Positions 1-6,496 are shown, counted from the stretch's first letter. The stretch is 9,477 nucleotides of DNA from Alphaproteobacteria bacterium (GCA_022599995.1 JAHZLG010000202.1:1-9477); one strand, 5' to 3'. The notes: generated by a model from the letters alone, not told the origin. Program-made: numbers and translations.

Positions 1-2005
1 CAGCCTCATCTTTCCCCTTCACCTTGATCCGATCGAGTTCGACGAAGGCTACCATAGCAACGTCAAGCTCCGCGGCGGTTTCTTCGCCGATCAACACCCC
101 GACGCCATAGGTACGCGTTTGCCCCTCAAGACGCGCGGCGAGGTTCACACTGTCGCCGAGCACCGAGTAGTCGAAGCGTTGTTCTGACCCCATGTTGCCT
201 ACCACAGCATCGCCGCTATTGATACCAATGCCGACCTTGAGGGGGTTGAACACTTCGTTGTTTGCGGTGGCTTCGTTACGCCGCACTTCGTTGAGTTCAT
301 TCAAGGCGCGATGCATGGCGATGGCACTGATGGCGGCGTCTTTGGCGTGCATATCATTGTCAAGCGGGGCATTCCAGAACGCCATGATGCAGTCGCCCAT
401 ATACTTATCGATAGCACCGTTGTTGCGCAGGATGACATCGGTGAGTGGAGTCAGCAATCGGTTGATCAGGTGGGTAAGCCCTTGCGGGTTGCTCTTGAAT
501 GATTCCGAGATTGTCGTGAACCCTTGAACGTCACAGAACAGGAAGGTCATGCGCCGCATTTCCCCGCCGAGCTTCAATTGTTCGGGTTGGCTCGACAACC
601 GTTCGATGAGGTCGGGTGATAGGTACTGTCCGAACGCTTTGCGGATAAACCTTCGGTCTGCAGATTCGCGCAGGTAATTTCCGCTTAGCACCAAAATAAA
701 GGCCGCTACCACCGTAATGGAGGGCAGGGTAGCATCGATCAGTTGCTCTTGTTCGGTGAACAGTGTCCAGCTAATGAAGAAGAACAGCCCGCCGAACATC
801 ACCACCAGGGGGGCACTTGCCCAGAACGGTATTAGCCGGGTGAGAAACACCATGCCAAAGCCGAACACGATAATAATGATGGCTTCGATGAGGCCGAACC
901 ATTCGGGGGCAGAGATGAAGATGCCATTCAGGACGTTGTCGACAATATTCGCATGCACCTCGACCCCGGGGAGAGCCGGGTGTACGGGGGTATTCCGCAA
1001 GTCTTTCAGTCCGCTGGCAGAGCTTCCCAGCAACAAAACCTTCCCGGCTAATTTCTCGGCAGGGACAGTCTGATTCAGGACATCGATTGCACTGATATAA
1101 TATCGGTTGGTATTGCCCTCGGTGTTGACGGTATCGGCTTGACCGAAGCGTATCCAGAACAGCCCTTCGTCGTTTGTCGGAATATCGAGCTTGACCCCTA
1201 ACTCGGGGTTGGCAATGGAGACGCCGCGGATGCCATTCTGATCGGCAACTGTTGCTATTTGCGGTGCTTGGGCCAGCACGCGCAGCAATTCTACGGCAAG
1301 GGAGGGGTACACCTTATCGCCATCGACCTGCAATATCAGCGGGGCACGTCGGATAATCCCATCGGCATCGGGGACGAAGGAGAACACGCCGCGTCCCGCC
1401 GCTTGTTCTTCAATTTCGGGGATGTTACTGCGGAGCCACTCGAAGCGGTTGCGTTTGATCAGCGGCGCGGCATCGCCGCCCAAGGCGAGGCGGACGGAGC
1501 TTTCGGGCAAGGGCGTTGCATTGGCTGGTTTGTCGCGCGACACCATGCCAAGCACCGTCGGGAATTGCGACATGGCATAAGCCATCACTTGCTCGTTGTC
1601 GGGCAGGGCGGCGAGTTTTGCTTGAATGTCGGGTGGGATCAGAGGGTTGGTTGATGCCACCAGCCGCGGCGAGGTGCGGTCGTATTCGGCATAGATCACG
1701 TCCATTGCGATCGCGACAGCGCCGTATTCTTTCAGCTGCAACAGCAATTGGGCGAGCACGGTGCGTGGCCACGGCCATTGCCCGAGGGCATCCAGTGATT
1801 TTTCGTCAATGTCGATGATAGCGACGGGCGAAGGCACATTTTCGCGCGTGAGGGCATCGGTTGCCACATAGTAGTCAAACAACCGGTAGCGGAGGCTCTG
1901 TGTCAGATTAGGATCGATGAACCGAACGATGGCAATAGCCAAGACCACGGTGAGTGATCCAACAATTACCCCAGCCCCCTTCATGCGCCGCAAACGTGTC
2001 AGCAT
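1..2005 (-). CDS. CHASE2-domain class III adenylate cyclase, 3' end cut by the window
   Basis: A continuous frame of 668 codons runs off the left edge. The protein should make cyclic AMP from ATP in the cytoplasm in response to a signal sensed outside the inner membrane. A membrane segment at about residues 10-29 is followed by a CHASE2 sensor (about 35-365, with the hallmark DIDEKSLDALGQWPWPR at 65-81), three membrane segments (about 369-441) and a cyclase domain from about 480. Visible catalytic residues are the metal-binding D492 and D538, adenine-selecting K534, and N621 and R625 of the GDSVNLAAR motif. The second purine-selecting Asp position appears to be S614, which fits the class IIIb subtype. 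The ATG at 2005 has a GAGG ribosome site six bases upstream; ATG 1984 is a weaker alternative. Only a short C-terminal piece after the VKGKDE motif should be missing. The effector and the sensed signal cannot be told from here. Confidence 0.93.
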   Translation of the reverse strand, partial: MLTRLRRMKGAGVIVGSLTVVLAIAIVRFIDPNLTQSLRYRLFDYYVATDALTRENVPSPVAIIDIDEKSLDALGQWPWPRTVLAQLLLQLKEYGAVAIAMDVIYAEYDRTSPRLVASTNPLIPPDIQAKLAALPDNEQVMAYAMSQFPTVLGMVSRDKPANATPLPESSVRLALGGDAAPLIKRNRFEWLRSNIPEIEEQAAGRGVFSFVPDADGIIRRAPLILQVDGDKVYPSLAVELLRVLAQAPQIATVADQNGIRGVSIANPELGVKLDIPTNDEGLFWIRFGQADTVNTEGNTNRYYISAIDVLNQTVPAEKLAGKVLLLGSSASGLKDLRNTPVHPALPGVEVHANIVDNVLNGIFISAPEWFGLIEAIIIIVFGFGMVFLTRLIPFWASAPLVVMFGGLFFFISWTLFTEQEQLIDATLPSITVVAAFILVLSGNYLRESADRRFIRKAFGQYLSPDLIERLSSQPEQLKLGGEMRRMTFLFCDVQGFTTISESFKSNPQGLTHLINRLLTPLTDVILRNNGAIDKYMGDCIMAFWNAPLDNDMHAKDAAISAIAMHRALNELNEVRRNEATANNEVFNPLKVGIGINSGDAVVGNMGSEQRFDYSVLGDSVNLAARLEGQTRTYGVGVLIGEETAAELDVAMVAFVELDRIKVKGKDEA

Positions 2006-2110
2006 TGGTTTCCTCACGATTCTGGAAGGAGGGAGAGGTTAGTCGGGGTGATGCTTCGCCGCTTTGCCGGTTGGGCACTTCTCAGCCAGGGCGAGGGCTA
2101 CTCGTGGAAC

Positions 2111-2175
2111 CCCGCCGTGTTGGGTGAAAGACCCGCCGTGTCAGGTGAAAGACCCCCGCCGTATCAGGTGAAAGC
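2111..2175. repeat. Three tandem copies of a 21-base unit
   Basis: Units lie at 2111-2131, 2132-2152 and 2155-2175, with two extra C bases before the third. They share CCCGCCGTGT or CCCGCCGTAT followed by a GGTGAAAG core. The array sits immediately after the fliN stop codon, in the 169-base spacer before the cyclase gene. Units 1 and 2 differ only at the two bases before GGTGAAAG. No spacers of CRISPR size separate the copies. I know no function; it may be a slippage-generated array or a transcript 3'-end structure. Confidence 0.85.
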
Positions 2176-2462
2176 TAGTGATATTTTTCGGTGATGCGGA
2201 TCGAAAGGTTTTCTTCGTGCACTTGCACATCGCCGCGAGCGACCAATTTGTCGCCGACTTTTAGGGCGATTGGGCCTTCGACCTTTCGTCCCAGTTCAAT
2301 AACGGCTCCGCGACCAACCTGCATGAGCTGGTTGACTTTGATGTATGCCTGACCGATTTCGGCGGTAAGCACCACTTCCACATTCATCCATGCGGGCTGT
2401 GACCCGTTGTCACTTGAGGCATTGGTAAAACCTTGATTGGAGCTAATATCATTAAAACCCAT
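2175..2462 (-). CDS. fliN: FliN-family flagellar motor switch protein
   Basis: This 95-residue protein matches the SpoA/FliN C-terminal domain. After a variable polar N-terminus of about 25 residues comes a domain beginning NVEVVLTAEIGQAYIKV, followed by a GRGAVIELGRKVEGPI segment and ending LVARGDVQV...SIRITEKYH. FliN sits with FliM and FliG in the cytoplasmic C-ring of the flagellum, where it helps set the direction of rotation and anchors the export apparatus. Type III secretion Q proteins share the fold, but the length and domain layout favour FliN. ATG 2462 is chosen because a good promoter lies directly in front of it. A TTG at 2501 would add 13 residues (LEPCTQEWYYCP after the start) but would overlap that promoter. 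No other flagellar gene is in the window, so this copy stands apart from a flagellar cluster. Confidence 0.82.
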   Translation of the reverse strand: MGFNDISSNQGFTNASSDNGSQPAWMNVEVVLTAEIGQAYIKVNQLMQVGRGAVIELGRKVEGPIALKVGDKLVARGDVQVHEENLSIRITEKYH

Positions 2463-2468
2463 GGGGCA

Positions 2469-2497
2469 ATAGTACCATTCTTGTGTGCACGGTTCAA
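2469..2497 (-). promoter_or_regulatory. Candidate promoter of fliN, apparently leaderless
   Basis: On the minus strand a TTGAAC -35 box (2497-2492) and a TACTAT -10 box (2474-2469) are separated by exactly 17 bases. Only six bases, TGCCCC, separate the -10 box from the ATG at 2462. Transcription should therefore begin at or next to the start codon, and no Shine-Dalgarno sequence is present. Both observations fit a leaderless mRNA. Each box matches the sigma-70 consensus at four of six positions. Confidence 0.5.
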
Positions 2498-2509
2498 GCA
2501 ATATCGAGA

Positions 2510-2580
2510 CGCCCCCCCTCCCCCCCTCTCTCTATTGCCCTTCTTTCTCCGTGGCCCTGCCACAGGAGAGAAGAGGGGCG
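2510..2580. repeat. Pyrimidine-rich imperfect palindrome between lptB and fliN
   Basis: CGCCCC at 2510-2515 is inverted as GGGGCG at 2575-2580. A C/T tract (2512-2531) faces an A/G tract (2564-2578). At the centre is a hairpin with GTGGC (2551-2555), a three-base loop and GCCAC (2559-2563), extended by TCTCC/GGAGA around one bulge. It could fold in RNA after the lptB stop, but no T-run follows in either direction, so I do not call it a terminator. Confidence 0.55.
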
Positions 2581-2604
2581 TGTGCGCGTGTGCGACTCTC
2601 GTCT

Positions 2605-3453
2605 TTAGTAGCGGAAGTTTTCGCCCAGATACAGCTCGCGGGCGATGTCATTGTTTGCGACCTCTTCGGACGATCCGGAGACGGCAATCTTCCCGTCGTG
2701 CAGAAGATACACCCGATCGACCATACGAAAGGTTGTGGCAACATTGTGGTCGGTAATCAACACACCGATATTCTGTTGGGTCAGGGCGCGCATCAAGAGG
2801 TTTATTTCTTCGGCCGCGATAGGGTCAACGCCCGCGAAGGGTTCGTCAAACAGGACGAAGCGCGGGTTGACCGAAAGGATGCGGGCGATCTCGAGCCGCC
2901 GCCTCTCGCCGCCTGAGAGCGACCGAGCGTCCTGACGGGCAAGGTGCTTGAGACGGAACACGCGCAGCAATTTCTCTCGCCGCCGCAACCGTGCCAAACG
3001 CGATTGATGGTGGCTCGCCAAGATAATATCGAGGTTCTCCGCCACGGTGAGCCCCTGAAAGATGGAAGACTCCTGCGGCAGATACCCGATGCCCAACCGC
3101 GCGCGCATATGGATGGGATAGCGCGTAATATCGTGCTGCCCCAGAAAGATACGCCCCGAATTGAGGCTGATAAGCCCACAAATCATATGAAAACAGGTGG
3201 TTTTCCCCGCCCCATTTGGCCCGAGCAACCCGACGATCTCGCCTTGCCTGACCGACAGGGTAACATTGCGCACCACGGGACGACGTCCGTAAGATTTCTT
3301 GAGTCCCCGTGCGGATAACCGCAGCAATTTGGACGAGCTGCCCATGTCGCTTTCGTAGTCTTCCTGTTGCCTTGCCTCCTCGGCTTCTCCCGGTGATGCC
3401 GGCTGATTCGGGGGGATTATCCCGGCAAGCTTGTCTAGGTCATCTTCGATCAT
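2605..3453 (-). CDS. lptB: LptB, ATPase of the lipopolysaccharide export transporter
   Basis: LptB powers the LptB2FGC complex, which extracts LPS from the inner membrane and pushes it across the periplasm. Numbering from ATG 3453 (282 residues), it shows Walker A GPNGAGKT (78-85), the Q-loop at Q127 (YLPQESS), the ABC signature LSGGE (179-183), Walker B FVLFDE with catalytic E204, the D-loop AGVD and the switch histidine H236 (TDHN). Usual LptB is about 240 residues, so this start gives an acidic extension of about 40 residues. An internal ATG at 3345 would give 246 residues, near the family norm. I prefer 3453 because it lies five bases after the stop of the upstream gene and could be translationally coupled, but neither start has a strong ribosome site. 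It is the last gene of the kdsD-led operon; no rpoN follows. Confidence 0.95.
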   Translation of the reverse strand: MIEDDLDKLAGIIPPNQPASPGEAEEARQQEDYESDMGSSSKLLRLSARGLKKSYGRRPVVRNVTLSVRQGEIVGLLGPNGAGKTTCFHMICGLISLNSGRIFLGQHDITRYPIHMRARLGIGYLPQESSIFQGLTVAENLDIILASHHQSRLARLRRREKLLRVFRLKHLARQDARSLSGGERRRLEIARILSVNPRFVLFDEPFAGVDPIAAEEINLLMRALTQQNIGVLITDHNVATTFRMVDRVYLLHDGKIAVSGSSEEVANNDIARELYLGENFRY

Positions 3454-3458
3454 GACAG

Positions 3459-4958
3459 TCACGGGGTCACGAGCATGGTGGCTTGTTCGGCAAACAATTC
3501 GTACTCTTGCGTCTCGAGGTTGAGGCGCACGCACTCGCTGGTCAATTCACCAAACACGGTAACCGCCACCATGTTGCCGCAGAGGTCGACCCGCTGGGCC
3601 ACAAAATCATATGACGCCGCATCAGAATCGATCTTGATTTGATCATTGCGGTATTTCACATTTCCATCGATGGCGATGCGGCTGATTTCGTTGCGCACCG
3701 AATCGATATAGGCGGTCAGGGCATAGGCGGACAGGGCTCCCGATCCCTGTGCTTGGATCAGGGCGCCGTTGGTAATGCTGAGGGTGTTCTTCACACGGTC
3801 GAACACAACCCTGCCTTCGCTCGACGCGAGGGTGATATTTTTAGAGGTGAAGCTGGTTGGCCCTTCGGTCACCGCGATGCGACTGCGGGGGAAGTCGAAC
3901 AAGATTCGCCTGCTTTGCAATGTTCCCACATTCGATTCGATCACGACGGGTGACCCCGTCAGCACGGCTGTCTGGGGGCGTTGTTCGTCATCGGTTTCGA
4001 TGGTGAGGTTATCGCCAGTCGCGGTGAATTCGAGGTAGCGGAGCACAAACCCATCGGTGATAGTCACCTGCTTCGGGGTGGCCGCCACGACCCCACGCGT
4101 GGTAATGGTGGCATCACCCTCGGGACGGGTGAATTTCAGTCTTGTTTGCCCTGCCAATAGCCCTTGTCGTGGCGCAAGCGAGGGTCGTGGCGCAAGCGAG
4201 GGGGCAGGTTGCGCGCCCTCTCCCCCTGTTTGTGCTTGTGCCCCATCCAAATTGCCCCCAATCGAGGAGATGGGCAATTCGATGGGCCCCTCGTGGACAA
4301 GTCGCCCGGAGGGATTAGTGATTTCGATAACGGCATTGCCACTCAGGGTTGCGGTCTTGAGATTCGCGACGAGGGGGTTGGGATTGCGAAACACCGCGAT
4401 GGTGTCTTCGAATGTCACGGTTACTTCGTCGAGAAAATGTATCTTGCTGGGCTCGTAGATGGCTTGGGCTGTGCTGATCGTCCACAGGGGTGGGGTGCCC
4501 GTGTCGCTTGGCTTGCTGGACTCGCCCGAATCACCAAAGGCGACCAAAGGGCGAGGAGTCGCGCCAGCCCCCCTCTTGTGCGGGGCGTTGCCGGCGGATG
4601 CGTTACCCCGAGGTGCGTTGCCACGGGGGGCGTTGCGCGCGAATTGCTTGAGCGACTGCTCGATGTCCTCTGTGGTCAGAATGGTGACCTTTTTCTCGTT
4701 GAGTGTGGTCGCTTCTACGCGGATGCCTTCGATCACATACTCGGCGCCGTTGCCGGATAGCTGATGGATGCGGTCGGCGTGGATCGTGGCTTCGGGAAGC
4801 TCGATCACGATCTGCTCGCCAAGCAACGCTAACCCGCCAGTTTGGGTGAGATCGAATTGGGGAACGCTTTGCCATTCTTTCCGAATATCGGTGAATGTCA
4901 GCACAAGCACCCCGAGCGAGGCAAAGAACAGAAGGATGCGCAGGGTACGCCTCATCAT
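3459..4958 (-). CDS. lptC: LptC/LptA-like periplasmic LPS transport protein in one chain
   Basis: The protein lies between kdsD and lptB, where lptC and lptA normally occupy two genes. It has 499 residues; LptC and LptA are each usually about 170-230. A membrane anchor at residues 5-23 (RTLRILLFFASLGVLVLTF) resembles that of LptC. The rest is beta-rich, with repeated OstA/LptA-like strands, for example AVLTGSPVVIESNVGTLQSR (331-350) and ISRIAIDGNVKYRND (425-439). I infer an inner-membrane-anchored beta-jellyroll bridge that carries LPS from LptB2FG towards LptD. Two low-complexity insertions interrupt it: residues 107-157 with repeated GNAP units and 232-268 with PSLAPR repeated. ATG 4958 has a good AAGGAG ten bases upstream, and the kdsD stop is 20 bases away. 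A very long LptC with lptA encoded elsewhere is the alternative. Confidence 0.7.
   Translation of the reverse strand: MMRRTLRILLFFASLGVLVLTFTDIRKEWQSVPQFDLTQTGGLALLGEQIVIELPEATIHADRIHQLSGNGAEYVIEGIRVEATTLNEKKVTILTTEDIEQSLKQFARNAPRGNAPRGNASAGNAPHKRGAGATPRPLVAFGDSGESSKPSDTGTPPLWTISTAQAIYEPSKIHFLDEVTVTFEDTIAVFRNPNPLVANLKTATLSGNAVIEITNPSGRLVHEGPIELPISSIGGNLDGAQAQTGGEGAQPAPSLAPRPSLAPRQGLLAGQTRLKFTRPEGDATITTRGVVAATPKQVTITDGFVLRYLEFTATGDNLTIETDDEQRPQTAVLTGSPVVIESNVGTLQSRRILFDFPRSRIAVTEGPTSFTSKNITLASSEGRVVFDRVKNTLSITNGALIQAQGSGALSAYALTAYIDSVRNEISRIAIDGNVKYRNDQIKIDSDAASYDFVAQRVDLCGNMVAVTVFGELTSECVRLNLETQEYELFAEQATMLVTP
4166..4201. repeat. Exact 18-base tandem duplication inside the lptC/lptA-like gene
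   Basis: GTCGTGGCGCAAGCGAGG occurs at 4166-4183 and again at 4184-4201 without a mismatch. It encodes two PSLAPR hexapeptides in the second low-complexity insertion. The lack of divergence points to a recent or ongoing slippage event, and a multiple of three keeps the frame. Confidence 0.93.
4199..4227. repeat. Palindrome within the second insertion of the lptC/lptA-like gene
   Basis: AGGGGG (4199-4204) is inverted as CCCCCT (4222-4227). Inside that, AGG (4206-4208) pairs with CCT (4217-4219) around an eight-base loop. It has the same style of G/C-run stem as the one in the dusA insertion, and it lies in sequence encoding low-complexity residues rather than conserved fold. Confidence 0.6.
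4582..4641. repeat. Four degenerate 15-base units encoding GNAP-type repeats
   Basis: Units at 4582-4596, 4597-4611, 4612-4626 and 4627-4641 share a GCGTTGCC or GCGTTACC core. On the minus strand they encode the run RNAPRGNAPRGNASAGNAP in the first insertion of the lptC/lptA-like protein (about residues 108-126). The units differ at several bases, so this array is older than the exact 18-base duplication 400 bases away. Confidence 0.85.
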
Positions 4959-4978
4959 GATCGAATCGCTCCTTCTTC

Positions 4979-5890
4979 CTATCCCAGACAGTCGTGGACG
5001 TGCACGAAACCCTGTGGAACAGTTTGGGGGGTGCCAACAAAAGCCCCGTTGATTCGTTTCGTCTCGAACAGGTTCAGTGCGGCCCCAATCACCGAATTGG
5101 CTGGGAGCATGATCGGGTCATTGGTCATCACACTATCGGCGTGGTCGTCCAAGGTGCCTCCCTGTTCGATCCAGCGGCGAATGTCGCCATCGGTTATTAA
5201 CCCGCACAGCACTTGCGACGAGGCCTCGGTGACCCCGACACATCCCAAATTCTTTTCGGTGGTCTTGATCAAGACCTCCTTCATCGAGGCGGTTCTTTTC
5301 ACAAGAGGCATACTGTCTCCCAAGCGCATGACGTGTTCCACGGTGAGCAATGACTGGCCTAGCTTGCCTCCGGGATGCAGCTGGCGGAAACTCGACGAAT
5401 CAAATTGCCGTGCTTGCAAAAGACAGACCGCGAGGGCATCGCCGAGGGCAAGGGTGGCGGTCGTGGAGGTGGTAGGCGCCAACCCCATCGGGCAAGCCTC
5501 AGGATAGTCAGGCAACAAAAGCGTATGTGTTGCGTACCGCGCCAGCGTAGAATCGGCCTTTTTGGTGATCGCAATCAGCACGATGGCGTGCCGCTGGCAA
5601 TAGTTCGTGATGTCGCGTAATTCGGCGGTCTCCCCCGAATTCGAGATCGCCATCACAATGTCTGTATCGAGCACCATCCCCATATCGCCGTGCGACGCCT
5701 CGCCGGGGTGGACGAAATAGGCGGGAGTTCCGGTCGAGCTAAAGGTGGCCGCAAGCTTGCGTCCGATTAAGCCGGACTTGCCCATGCCGGTGATGATCAG
5801 CCGGCCGCGGCAGTCGAGCAGGCATTTAATCGTCGCCACAAAGTCATCGCCGAGCGATGCTTTGAGGGCAAGCAAGGCAGCCGATTCCAT
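4979..5890 (-). CDS. kdsD: KdsD, D-arabinose 5-phosphate isomerase (KpsF/GutQ family)
   Basis: KdsD converts D-ribulose 5-phosphate to D-arabinose 5-phosphate in the cytoplasm, the first step towards Kdo for the LPS inner core. A sugar-isomerase (SIS) domain (about 25-165) is followed by two CBS domains (about 187-245 and 254-303). Residues aligning with the four catalytic residues of E. coli KdsD are K38 (GMGKSG), E87 (SNSGE), E131 (PEACP) and H172 (LHPGG). The 303 residues compare with 328 in E. coli; about 21 are missing from the N-terminus and a few from the C-terminus. The frame stays open 17 codons upstream of ATG 5890 and reads like the missing helix (EIIAEAQRVFD), yet contains no ATG, GTG or TTG. 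Translation may start at a rare codon such as ATT 5917, or the protein is truly short. It leads the kdsD-lptC/A-lptB operon. Confidence 0.93.
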   Translation of the reverse strand: MESAALLALKASLGDDFVATIKCLLDCRGRLIITGMGKSGLIGRKLAATFSSTGTPAYFVHPGEASHGDMGMVLDTDIVMAISNSGETAELRDITNYCQRHAIVLIAITKKADSTLARYATHTLLLPDYPEACPMGLAPTTSTTATLALGDALAVCLLQARQFDSSSFRQLHPGGKLGQSLLTVEHVMRLGDSMPLVKRTASMKEVLIKTTEKNLGCVGVTEASSQVLCGLITDGDIRRWIEQGGTLDDHADSVMTNDPIMLPANSVIGAALNLFETKRINGAFVGTPQTVPQGFVHVHDCLG

Positions 5891-5915
5891 GTCGAAAACG
5901 CGCTGAGCTTCGGCA

Positions 5916-5945
5916 ATTATCTCTTCGGTTTTGATGGCGAATCAA
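5916..5945 (-). promoter_or_regulatory. Candidate promoter of the kdsD-lpt operon
   Basis: A TTGATT -35 box (5945-5940) and a GATAAT -10 box (5921-5916, five of six consensus) are separated by 18 bases. Transcription would begin near 5909, giving a leader of about 18 bases before ATG 5890. If real, it excludes translation from the upstream open frame and supports the short KdsD. The boxes overlap sequence that also reads as a plausible KdsD N-terminus, so the two readings compete. Confidence 0.4.
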
Positions 5946-6137
5946 CGTGGGTTACAGGGAATCAGCAGGCGATAAGAGGAAAGCAAGAGCACTGATCTGC
6001 AGGCAACAGCAGCGAGGCCCCCAATCAGAAAGTCACGGCCATCAAGGAGAGGATGCTTTCGAATCAATATCACCCCCTGTGAGCCGACCACGCGCATGCA
6101 CCGAGGCTGGTGTCGTCGTCTTAGGGTTGTTCAATTC

Positions 6138-6215
6138 TTGATCGGCTGGCGTGCGGACAATGGTGTGCGGACAATAATGCTGCCTGCGATCACCAAGCTC
6201 GGCATAGCCGATCAA
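6138..6215. repeat. Inverted repeat enclosing two direct repeats, downstream of rpsU
   Basis: TTGATCGGCT (6138-6147) is perfectly inverted as AGCCGATCAA (6206-6215). Between the arms GTGCGGACAAT occurs twice, at 6151-6161 and 6165-6175. The right arm starts nine bases past the rpsU stop codon. The 78-base block could fold as a long-range stem in the rpsU transcript. No T-run follows, so termination is not shown; it could equally be a small palindromic repeat element. Confidence 0.75.
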
Positions 6216-6223
6216 TCGCTCGA

Positions 6224-6427
6224 TCAGTAGCCTTCGGTTTGCATCCGCTTGCGAAGAAGCTTGTGATTCCGCCGCCGGGCCTCTTGATCCTCACGCACGC
6301 GTTTCTCAGAGGGCTTCTCAAAGAAACGGCGGGCTTTCATTTCGCGATACACGCCCTCACGTTGCATTTTCTTTTTCAGGACGCGTTGGGCTTGTTCGAC
6401 ATTGTTGTCTCGGACGGTGACTTCCAC
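6224..6427 (-). CDS. rpsU: Small ribosomal subunit protein bS21
   Basis: bS21 binds the 30S platform near the 3' end of 16S rRNA and supports recognition of the mRNA ribosome site. The 67 residues show the family core EVTVRDNNVEQAQRVLKKKM followed by QREGVYREMKARRFFEKPSEKRVREDQEARRRN and a basic C-terminal helix; length and content match the family. I chose the GTG at 6427 because it aligns with the usual first residue and because a good promoter (6509-6537) lies inside the longer ATG 6544 frame, which would otherwise add 39 unfamiliar residues. No purine-rich Shine-Dalgarno sequence precedes the GTG. Instead the leader holds two CTCCTTA motifs. The gene appears to be transcribed on its own, divergently from the tRNA-Gly. 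Confidence 0.93.
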   Translation of the reverse strand: MEVTVRDNNVEQAQRVLKKKMQREGVYREMKARRFFEKPSEKRVREDQEARRRNHKLLRKRMQTEGY

Positions 6428-6446
6428 GGTGATGCGATTCCAAGGA

Positions 6447-6461
6447 TAAGGAGTTAAGGAG
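6447..6461 (-). promoter_or_regulatory. Two anti-Shine-Dalgarno-like motifs in the rpsU leader
   Basis: On the minus strand CTCCTTA occurs at 6461-6455 and again at 6453-6447, about 20-34 bases before the rpsU GTG. This heptamer is part of the conserved 16S rRNA anti-Shine-Dalgarno end (CCTCCTTA). As bS21 works next to that rRNA segment, the motifs could mimic the rRNA site and give feedback control. The match is directly visible; the function is inference. Confidence 0.35.
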
Positions 6462-6477
6462 AATAAGCACTTGGCGC

Positions 6478-6496
6478 GGCCACGGTTACCGCGACC
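6478..6496 (-). promoter_or_regulatory. Hairpin at the start of the rpsU leader
   Basis: On the minus strand GGTCGCGG and CCGTGGCC form an eight-pair stem with two G-U pairs and a TAA loop. It begins about six bases after the predicted transcription start. It may stabilise the mRNA or be part of a ribosomal-protein leader. Confidence 0.5.

Larger units (their letters stand above)
5891..6223. other. Spacer of 333 bases between rpsU and kdsD, no gene seen
   Basis: No frame here gives a protein I recognise, and none has a good start with a ribosome site. The half next to kdsD holds the candidate operon promoter. The half next to rpsU holds a 10-base inverted repeat that encloses two 11-base direct repeats, annotated separately. 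Positions 5950-6130 show nothing I can interpret. An rnd or kdsC gene, sometimes found beside kdsD in related bacteria, is absent. Confidence 0.6.

Noticed and set aside
717..1654. Plus-strand frames in the left part of the window
   Set aside because: They lie antisense to the cyclase gene, whose minus-strand frame is continuous and carries all expected motifs.
2068..2090. A possible sigma-54 promoter upstream of the cyclase
   Set aside because: GG and GC elements are present but separated by nine bases rather than the required ten, and the wider match is poor.
2111..2175. Tandem 21-base repeats as a CRISPR array
   Set aside because: The copies are directly adjacent or two bases apart with no unique spacers, and no cas gene is near.
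2546..2569. Hairpin after lptB as an intrinsic terminator
   Set aside because: The stem is convincing but no T-run follows in either direction.
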